NCBI GenBank assembly: GCA_030141585.1
Contig: JAQIFP010000102.1
Location: 1-16,341, forward strand
Source: Ophryocystis elektroscirrha
Lineage: Eukaryota; Apicomplexa; Conoidasida; Neogregarinorida; Ophryocystidae
Direction of reading: 5' to 3'
Length of the DNA stretch: 16,341 nt
The notes beneath the pieces were generated by a model. The model worked only from the letters and a program-made list of their open reading frames with translations, made no database searches and was not told the DNA's origin. Numbering within the stretch: position 1 is the stretch's first letter; each line of letters starts with the position of its first letter. The translations under genes were made by a program, and so were the position numbers. Of the stretch, positions 9,008-16,341 are shown one piece after another.

Positions 9008-9780
9008 CTAAAAATTTTTTATATAATTATATTTATTTAAAATTATTAACACTTATATATATTAATTTATACCTACTTTTACCTCTAATTACTTATATAT
9101 GTCTGTATATACCTATGTGTATATGTATATACTGATATATATATTTATTTGGAAAGAAGGAACAATAATAGAGAGGGGAAAAAACGTAGACCAATTTATA
9201 TATGTATATGTATATCATACGTAAATATGTTTATGTCTAGAGAGATAGCTAAAATAACTATTGTATTATTTGTATATTGAAGCGCATTATTAATAAAAGG
9301 TTTTTGAAGCATAGAACAGCAAAATTGCATTAATTTTATTATTTTATATATTTGGATGCCAGGTTTAGAAGTGATGGCGGTTTGGCGAAGAATCCATACG
9401 CCAAGCGGCCTAATAGAGCTGGAAATATGGGCGGAAACGGAAGATTCAATCGTAATGCTCAAAATGAACAGCAATCTTCAATGATGCCTCCACCACCTCC
9501 TCCAGAGAATTATGGAGTTCGAGGAACGATGTTTAACCCATTGACAGACCCATGTTGGTTCAATCCCGTTTCAAACTACAATCAAGATAAAATACGTTCA
9601 GATGAAGCAGCACCCTACCATGCTCGTCTTTCGTACAGTTTACCAGGGAATCCTCTTTTTAAAGCAAGCAAACGTAGCAAATATTTCCCAGCCGACCTTC
9701 ACTACGGAGACCTAGAAAGACACTATGAATTAAATTTGTCTTTCAATCTTGATTGTCCGGGTGCATCCAATTCTCTGTAA
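6583..9780 (+). CDS. Probable Rossmann-fold protein, BMT5-like (DUF2431) rRNA methyltransferase candidate with Pro-rich C-terminus, six exons
   Basis: Exons 6583-6636, 7409-7871, 7905-7942, 7982-8088, 8251-8457 and 9363-9780 keep phase and give 428 residues. The first exon ([18 protein letters not shown]) is placed by its clean GTAAGA donor; the protein-like frame resumes at AAC 7409. Residues 20-31 ([12 protein letters not shown]) look like the first strand and G-x-G-like loop of a SAM-binding fold. They recall the G-D/E-G-x-F-S-F motif of the BMT5-like family, which methylates N3 of a uridine in large-subunit rRNA. The later [11 protein letters not shown] could match its F-P-H-x-G strand. 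The second Gly of the loop is Asp here, so activity is doubtful. From about residue 290 the tail is rich in Gly, Asn and Arg, has six prolines at 332-337, then [12 protein letters not shown]. Introns are 772, 33, 39, 162 and 905 nt. Coding nature is well supported; the function is tentative. Joining exon 6 rests on phase and borders only. Confidence 0.6.
6960..7330. repeat. (TA)n plus (TATATACA)n array with a 150-bp higher-order unit
   Basis: An AT run (about 6962-7003) is followed by octanucleotide TATATACA units. The block starting CATATATATATACATATGCA at 7051 recurs at 7201, exactly 150 bp later. It differs by a single C/T change in its first 60 bases, so the array has been duplicated at a larger scale. 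All of it lies in the 772-nt first intron of the BMT5-like gene. Several open frames of more than 60 codons on both strands here encode only Tyr, Ile, His, Thr, Met, Val and Cys from the repeat, and are not genes. Confidence 0.92.
8560..9010. repeat. Mixed TA-rich arrays, including a CCTATATATATA 12-mer, in the last intron of the BMT5-like gene
   Basis: A (AT)n run occupies about 8602-8635. From 8759 to 8830 CC doublets recur every 12 bp (CCTATATATATA), and from 8843 to about 8880 every 10 bp (CCTATATATA). Another (AT)n run lies at about 8978-9007. The rest of the 905-nt intron, up to 9362, is unremarkable A+T-rich sequence. Confidence 0.9.
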
Positions 9781-10884
9781 CTTATTCATGTGAACATTTC
9801 TTTTTAACAAAAAAAGAAAATATATTCCTCTTCCCTTTTTCAATCTTCCAGTTAGCTTCCCAGTTAGATTCTTTTTTTTTCCTCATAGAAATATATACAT
9901 ACACTTATTTAAGTACACTTACGTATAAGTGTGCATATTTTATAAATAATTTGATACACGTATATATACACTTGTTTATTTTTACTTGTAAAAAATATTT
10001 TAATGTTTTTGTTTACATACCATACATTGTTGAACTGTCAATAAACCCCACATATTTAACTTTGTTCTAAACGATTGCGGTATAACTTTATAAAGCTTTA
10101 TAATCATCAAACATACGTCTATAATTAAATATGCTAATACTTATCTGAATTTATATATATATATATATGTATACATATATATATGTATATGTGTACATAC
10201 GTTAATAAATATATACAAATTTATGTATATGTATATAAAAATATATATATGTATATTAATACATTTGTATAAAACTATTTACATTTATATATAGACATTT
10301 ACATATGTATATATATATATATATGTATATGATTATATCTGTATATATGTATATAATTAAATATATATATATATGTATACATGTATATATTATATGTGTA
10401 TATATGATACGTGTATATACAGATATGTGTATATATGTATATATACATATATGTATATACAAGTATATATGTGTATATCAATACATATGTATAAAACTAT
10501 TAATATATATATATATATATATATATAAGTAAATATAAATAAACAAATATATATGTATACATATATATACATATATATATATGATTATATATATACACAT
10601 GTATGTATATATAAGCTTATATGTACAAAAATATCTATATAAAAATATTTAAGGAAAAACACTATATTACTATATATTTGTATAGTAATATATACAAATC
10701 ATTTTTTAAATAATAAACGTATATTTTTGAGCATATATAAGCTGTCTTTGTATATGTTGACATTTGTATTAATTTGAATCTTTTTCCGAATATTAAATAA
10801 ATAATGAATTTTTATATATATTGTATCTATAAGCAAAGATGCGTGCACAGTTCCTGATATACACACTTTTAGTCCCATATACTA
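9781..10884. other. Long intergenic region with TA-rich microsatellite and no gene
   Basis: This 1.1-kb gap separates the BMT5-like gene from CBS and is the only long intergenic gap on the plus-strand side. From 9781 to about 10140 it is A+T-rich but not repetitive, probably holding the 3' end of the upstream transcript. It includes a perfect 16-bp palindrome, TTATAAAGCTTTATAA, at 10088-10103. From about 10155 to 10620 it is TATATG/TACATA microsatellite. From 10620 to 10884 it is unique A+T-rich sequence, where the CBS promoter and 5' UTR would lie. Open frames in it are short or low-complexity and lack protein-like composition. Confidence 0.75.
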
Positions 10885-13054
10885 ATGACAACCAAAAAAA
10901 TAGTTACTTCCGATATATTAGCTAAAGCTCGAGCTGAAGACAAAATACTAGCTCCCGATTATGCAAACATAAAAGCTCCGTATCCAAATAAAGTTAAAGA
11001 AAATTTGTTTATACAGCAGCCGACAATATGCGAGAGCGTCTTAGACCTGATAGGTTCCACACCTATGGTACGTTTATCGCGACTGGCTGCCAAATATAAT
11101 CTAGAATGTGACTTAGTAGCAAAATGCGAATTTATGAGTGGAGGTGGCTCTGTTAAAGATAGGGCAGCTAAACAAATGATTGAGGCAGCTGAAGAAGAAG
11201 GAATTTTGAAACCAAATTCGAGCATTATTGTAGAAGCATCTTCTGGAAATACGGGTATTTCATTAGCTCTTATGGGATGCTTAAAAGGATACCATGTAAT
11301 AATTACTTTACCTGAAAAAATGTCTCAAGAAAAGCTGAATCTTCTGATTGGTTTAGGAGCTGAAGTTGTAAGGACGCCAACTGAAGCAGCTTGGAATAAT
11401 CCGGAATCAAATATTACACTAGCTCGAAGACTTTGCAAAGTACTTCCTAATGCTGTCAATCTGGACCAGTATAAAAACCCAGCTAATCCAATGGCTCACT
11501 ATCAATCAACAGCAAATGAAATATATCAACAGTGTGATGGAAAAGTAGATGCCATTGTTATGACATCTGGAACAGGAGGAACTTTGTGTGGAACTGGCCG
11601 ACGCTTCAAAGAAATCTCTAAGAACACTCGAATTGTTGGAGTTGACCCAATAGGCTCCATACTAGCACAGCCTCAAGAACTCAATATTAATGCTGGACAG
11701 TCATATTTAGTCGAAGGAATAGGATACGATTTTATCCCGTCAGTATGTGATCGTCAATATGTTGATGAATGGTAAACATCATATAAGTATTATATACACT
11801 AACTTATAAATAATTCTCAAATATACGATTTAATAATAAATGCTAATACCTATGAAAAATACATTTTATACACAGTATTTACAAAACTTATTATATATCA
11901 ATAATTTATTCATTAAATTTAATTAAATATAAATAAATATTACTTAATATTATAATTATTATTAAATATAAATAAATAATATATATATATATATATATAT
12001 ATTTATGAATATTAATATAATTAAATATTATTAAATATTATCAAATATTATTAAATAATAATATTTAATAATATTTGAATAAATATCATTTAATATAAAT
12101 ATATATTAATTACTATAATTATATAATAATAATGATTATAATTATATTTTATATAATATTAGTAATATTTATTTATAATATCTCCATATAAAATAATAAA
12201 GTTATAACATACTCTGAATAGTTCAAATTATTTGTATCAAAATGATTTATATTTGATAGGATAAAAGTTGAGGACGGAGAATCCTTGAGGATGGCTCGAG
12301 AAGCTCTTCAGGTGGAAGGCTTAATGATAGGACAATCGTGTGGAGCAGCTTTAGTTGGAGCTATAAAAATAGCTAAAACCTTAAAAAAAGGACAGCGTTG
12401 CGTCGTTTTGCTCCCTGATTCTATTCGGAATTATATGACTAAGCATCTGAATTTCGATTATATGGTCTATCACGGGTGAGTTGTTACATATATACATATA
12501 ATACTATAACATATATACGTATATTAATTATAAATACTTTTCTATATACCTATGTATATTAAAATGATGCTTTATATTTTAATAATAATTGTGAAAAATA
12601 TAGGTTTGAACCGGTTCCATCTAGCCCTTCACCATTTGGAGATAGTACTGTCCGAAATATACAAGTAAAAAATACGCCGACTATACTTGATTCGGTTTCA
12701 TGTTTGGAAGCCGTTACAACAATGAATGTATTTGACCTAGATCATATACCTATGACGGACTTTGATATGAATATTATTGGTGTCATTTCTTTGAGTTCAC
12801 TGCACAAAGGATTTTTGATAGGCCAATTTACCAAAACAGATATGGCAAAAAGACATTTAGTCAAAAAATATAGAGCAATTACTTATGACACCAAGGTTAC
12901 GGACGTAGGCTACTTTCTCAATGTTTGCCCATATTGCCTTCTATTTGATGAGGTACTTTAACTATTTATGCAATGATTATTTTTTCATTAGGAGAAAAAT
13001 TTTGTATCTTTAATTACATTAAAAAATCTATACTGTCCGGGAGTACTAGCATAA
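10885..13054 (+). CDS. CBS: Cystathionine beta-synthase, four exons, without an N-terminal haem motif
   Basis: Exons 10885-11771, 12260-12475, 12604-12952 and 12992-13054 give 504 residues. The enzyme joins serine and homocysteine into cystathionine, the first step of transsulfuration, using PLP. The catalytic fold II domain spans about residues 47-368. It has G-G-S-V-K-D-R with the PLP lysine at K91, S-S-G-N-T-G at 119-124, the phosphate-binding G-T-G-G-T at 229-233, Q-S-C-G at 321-324, and L-P-D-S-I-R-N-Y-M-T. A C-terminal Bateman module (two CBS domains) follows from about 390. The first 46 residues lack the Cys and His pair that binds haem in animal CBS, so a haem-independent enzyme is expected, as I recall for Toxoplasma (similar length). 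Introns are 488, 128 and 39 nt. Without the 39-nt intron (12953-12991) the frame would stop at 12961 and lose the last 20 residues, F-V-S-L-I-T-L-K and onward. The kinesin ATG is 49 bp past the stop. Confidence 0.93.
11800..12200. repeat. A/T-only low-complexity tract in the first CBS intron
   Basis: Most of the 488-nt intron (11772-12259) is made of TTAAATATTA, TAAATAAATAT and (AT)n variants, with almost no G or C. A (TA)n run lies at about 11979-12001. No ORF or structured element is recognisable. Confidence 0.8.
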
Positions 13055-13103
13055 TTATGAAAATGTTTATATGTGACTAAAATGTTTCTGTTTTGATGTT
13101 TAA

Positions 13104-14529
13104 ATGAAATTGAATGATTTTAAGCAAAGTTGTAGAGTTGCTGTTAGAATAAGACCTTTAAAAAATCATGAAAATACGCTTTTAATTTCTTGGGATGGTA
13201 CTATTTAATCATAATAAATAAACAATAGACTCGAATAATACTATCACCCTTCGTGATCTTGGTCAAAGGTTTACCTTTGATACTGTATTTGGTCCAGAAG
13301 CGAACCAAGAAAGTGTATTTTTAAAGTCTTGTAAACCCCTTATAGACACTTTTTTTGATGGTATTTACAAGGACCACTAATGATCTTACTTAGGATTTAA
13401 TTGTTGTATACTTGCATACGGTCAAACGGGATCGGGAAAAACTTATACTATTGGAAGCGGTCCTAATCGAAATAATGTATCTGATATTGAATCGGGAATG
13501 ATTCCAAGAGCCTCAAAATATGTAAACTTTCTTCGTCACTCACTAATATATCTCAACCTCTGATTTTCATACATATACGAAGCATATATAACGCCACATC
13601 ATATTTAGTTTATCTGTCTATTATTCTTACATATTTATATAATATCTATATTAAAATCTTATCTTTAACATATATAATGTAATATATATATTACATAAAT
13701 TATAATATATATAAAAAACAATTCTAACATATAAATTTATATATATATATATATATATCAACTTCAACATACATATATATGTATACATATTATATATATA
13801 TTACATATATTATATATATTATAATTATTATATATTTTATAATATATTCAAATATATATATATCAATTCTAACATATATATATACATAATTACGCCTTTT
13901 GGATAATAATCTGCAAAACTATTAATGTCATTATGGTGATTATATAAACACTACATATGGCGTACAAAGTATTTAATTTATGGAAAAAATCACAGCTATA
14001 AATCAACCTATAATAGAATTTTATTAGATATTTGAAATAGCTAAGAAACGTGAACTTGAAGGAGCAACAATGAACTTAAGTGTGAGTTTCATAGAAATAT
14101 ACAACGAAGGTAAACTTACGCTGCAGATACTATTTTGCAGATATACGTGATTTATTAGATATTAGTGGGATGCTCGGTGATGACCAAAACGTCGGAATAT
14201 ATGCCAAATCTTTAACAGGGTATTTGTGTATACAAAAAAGCTACTATCTAAAGTTATCTCTTTAGTACAGTAATAAGAATATTTTTCCCTCTCTTATACT
14301 TTTTACACTCCTATATATATATACAAATATATACATGTACATATATGTATATATATAAATATGTATATATGTGTATATAGAAATATATGCATATATATAA
14401 ATATGTATATATATAAATATGTATATATGTAAATATGTATATATATGTATATATATATTTATTTATATATATGTATAGATATAAATATTTATATATATGT
14501 ATATATATAAATATGTGTAGATATGTAGA

Positions 14530-14570
<41 letters not shown>

Positions 14571-15788
14571 CATTTAATATAAAACGTCGATTTATTGCTT
14601 TAATATGATTTATGCTTATCTATATTGCTAAAATAATTTATTGTGTGACTATAATGTGAATTATTAAGCTGTATTTAAAAACTTTTTTTGTACAGAAAAG
14701 CAATAAGAATAGCCAAAGATCGTATAACAGGAGCTACATCTGTCTTGGGCGTACGCTTTGTTCCCGTAAAATCGGAAGAAGATATTGTAAATTGTGTTAT
14801 ACGAGGCGGGCTATGTAGAATGACAGGTAAATTTAATTCTTCAAAGATTTATGAATAGCTCCCAATCATTTGAATACGTGCAGCTCTAGGTCGCATGCAA
14901 TTTTCACTATAACAATGATATGTCAAGACGGGGAATCTATGGTGTCTTCAAAGTTTCAGTTTGTCGACTTAGCAGGTAGTGAGCGCTTGAAGCGAACTTT
15001 AACGGACGGGAAACGTTTAAGAGAAACAATTTCTATAAATACTGGACTTTTAGCATTATCCAACGTTATAAATGCTCTTACGGACATCTCTGATAACACA
15101 CATGTTCCATATAGAGACTCTAAATTAACTCGTTTATTACAAGTGAATTGATATTTCTATGATAAGCACATTATTACTCATTGGTTTACTTAATAAATGT
15201 ACATATATGTAATATATAATATATAATATATTATATATTATATATTATATATTATATATTATATATTATATATTATATATTATATATTATATATTATATA
15301 TTATACATTATATATAACAAATTAAATGTCATAATTTATATGTAAAATATTATAAAATGTATATAATATATATACATTTGTACTATATATTATATATTAT
15401 GTTGTGTATAATGTTTTATATTTATATATATATAAAATATTATATGTCTTTTAATATATATATTGTATACTGTATATATGATTGAGTATTTTGTTACATA
15501 CAATTTCTTAAATAATCAAATTTTTTCGCAGGACTCATTAGGCGGAAATAGCCAAACTCTTATGGTAGCTTGTATATCCCCTAGTGCATCAGATATTGCT
15601 GAAACTTCTAGTACCCTACGCTATGCAAATCGGACCAGCAAAATTCAAGTAAATTACACTGTTAAAAAAATTGTAAAATATAGAATATTCCTACGGTTAA
15701 TCGCGATCCTCAAACAGCACTTATTGAAAATTATCAGCAACAGATTCATAACCTTACCGTTAAACTTCTTGTTATGAAGCGCAATGAA
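13104..15788 (+). CDS. Kinesin motor domain, kinesin-4-like, nine exons, probably partial at the right edge
   Basis: Exons 13104-13197, 13229-13360, 13394-13521, 14028-14109, 14141-14219, 14696-14826, 14859-15142, 15532-15648 and 15684-15788 stay in phase and give 384 residues. The protein opens almost at once with the first motor strand (C-R-V-A-V-R-I-R-P). It then shows the P-loop G-Q-T-G-S-G-K-T (85-92), switch [10 protein letters not shown] (223-231), switch II D-L-A-G-S-E (252-257), and the microtubule-binding stretch [20 protein letters not shown]. The end of the motor and the neck ([18 protein letters not shown]) resemble the kinesin-4 group (KIF4/KIF21). All nucleotide-binding residues are intact, so it should be an active microtubule motor. 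Introns are 31, 33, 506, 31, 476, 32, 389 and 35 nt; the short ones remove what look like stops and frameshifts. After exon 9 a GAA|GTAAAA donor enters the right-hand repeat, so the stalk and tail probably lie outside the window. If unspliced, a stop follows at 15798-15800. Confidence 0.9.
13600..13900. repeat. TA-rich tract in the third kinesin intron
   Basis: The 506-nt intron 13522-14027 contains TAATATATATTACA-type and (AT)n sequence between about 13600 and 13900, including a run at 13739-13758. The flanks up to 14027 are ordinary A+T-rich intron. I see no further exon: MIPRASKY in exon 3 runs directly into [10 protein letters not shown] in exon 4, as in other kinesins. Confidence 0.8.
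14310..14570. repeat. TATATG/AAATATG microsatellite in the fifth kinesin intron
   Basis: Within the 476-nt intron 14220-14695, imperfect units such as ATATATAAATATGTAT repeat from about 14310, ending in a (TA)n run at about 14535-14569. No gene is seen. Confidence 0.85.
15210..15312. repeat. A/T-only heptanucleotide array (TATATTA)n in the seventh kinesin intron
   Basis: About eleven copies of a 7-bp A/T-only unit (TATATTA) follow two to three copies of its reverse complement (ATATAAT). The switch point is near 15230, so the array is locally palindromic. It sits in the 389-nt intron 15143-15531. The remainder of that intron is TATA-rich with no ORF of interest. Confidence 0.9.
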
Positions 15789-15854
15789 GTAAAAACCTGA
15801 AATTTCTTAATCTATATATTATCCAAGAAAATTGTAGATTATTGTGTTAAATGC

Positions 15855-15871
15855 ATATGTGAGGATATATG

Positions 15872-15914
<43 letters not shown>

Positions 15915-16341
15915 ATATAAATATGTATATGTATCGGTGTATATATTTGTGTTCATAAATATATGTGTTTATACAAATACATAAATGTATATATTCGTAC
16001 GTAAATAGTTACATATATATAAAATTAATATGATTGTTTATATATCAATATATATATGTATATATGTGTGTATATTTCTATATATATATTTATATATATA
16101 AGTGTAAATATATGTGTTTATATATGTGTTTATATACATATATGTATATATATATTTTTATACATATATATATGTATAAATGTATATATGTATATATGTA
16201 TATATGTATATATGTATATATGTACATATGTATATATGTATATATGTATATATGTATATATGTATATATGTATATATGTATATATGTATATATGTATATA
16301 TGTATATATGTATATATGTATATATGTATATATGTATATAT
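15855..16341. repeat. TA-rich array ending in (TATATATG)n at the right edge
   Basis: From about 15860 the sequence is irregular TATATG/TATA repeat. From about 16181 to the last base it is a nearly perfect octanucleotide array (TATATATG, or CATATATA on the other strand) of about twenty units, with one substitution near 16224. It probably lies inside the next kinesin intron. Like the left edge, the window stops within the repeat. Confidence 0.93.

Noticed and set aside
9354..9480. Alternative frame from ATG 9355 (MPGLEV...)
   Set aside because: It ends after about 42 codons. The frame used instead is longer, matches the phase of the upstream exon, and continues to 9780.
9753..10070. 105-codon plus-strand ORF after the BMT5-like gene
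   Set aside because: It starts inside the coding exon in another frame and then runs into A+T-rich 3' sequence of Phe/Tyr/Ile composition. There is no motif or splice support.
10959..11225. Minus-strand 88-codon ORF
   Set aside because: It is a shadow of the first CBS exon, whose PLP-binding motifs are unmistakable.
13198..13393. In-frame stops in the kinesin motor suggesting a pseudogene
   Set aside because: Introns of 31 and 33 nt restore a continuous motor sequence through the P-loop.
15210..15312. Heptanucleotide array as telomeric repeat
   Set aside because: It has no G-rich strand, lies in a kinesin intron and is internal to the window.

Overview
This is a very A+T-rich eukaryotic nuclear window with six protein-coding genes, nearly all of them split by introns, and one tRNA gene. 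Two features point to an alveolate, most probably an apicomplexan. One is a short gene whose spliced product looks like an IMC sub-compartment protein (ISP): an N-terminal Met-Gly with a nearby Cys pair for double acylation, then a small PH-like domain. The other is a set of eleven introns only 31-40 nt long. The transsulfuration enzyme cystathionine beta-synthase is retained; as I recall it is present in Toxoplasma and missing from Plasmodium. The species cannot be named from the sequence.

Layout from left to right. Positions 1-204 are a decanucleotide TA-rich array. A six-exon minus-strand gene (2439 down to 323) encodes a protein with a signal peptide and no family I recognise. An initiator tRNA-Met follows on the minus strand (2665-2594). 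Everything after that is on the plus strand: ISP-like protein (2962-4487, 4 exons), equilibrative nucleoside transporter (4663-6512, 2 exons), a probable Rossmann-fold protein resembling BMT5-like rRNA methyltransferases with a Pro-rich tail (6583-9780, 6 exons), cystathionine beta-synthase (10885-13054, 4 exons), and the motor domain of a kinesin resembling kinesin-4 (13104 to at least 15788, 9 exons, probably running off the right edge). The window ends in an octanucleotide TA-rich array.

The gene models were rebuilt by hand. Exons were joined only where the reading phase, GT..AG borders and protein family continuity agreed. Many frames that look broken (stops or frameshifts inside the ISP-like, CBS and kinesin genes) are repaired by removing 31-40 nt introns. 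About 6.8 kb (roughly 42 percent) is coding by my count. Several genes are very close together (49 bp between CBS and kinesin, 70 bp between the transporter and the next gene), while most introns of about 390 nt or more are inflated by TATA/TACATA microsatellites. The genome therefore looks compact between genes and swollen inside introns.

The genes do not form one pathway. They cover an inner-membrane-complex protein, nucleoside uptake, possible rRNA modification, sulfur amino acid metabolism, microtubule motility, translation initiation and an unknown secreted factor. No mobile element, CRISPR array or viral gene was seen. The least explained items are the secreted protein, the micro-intron class, the non-AT island in the last ISP intron, and the higher-order structure in the microsatellites.
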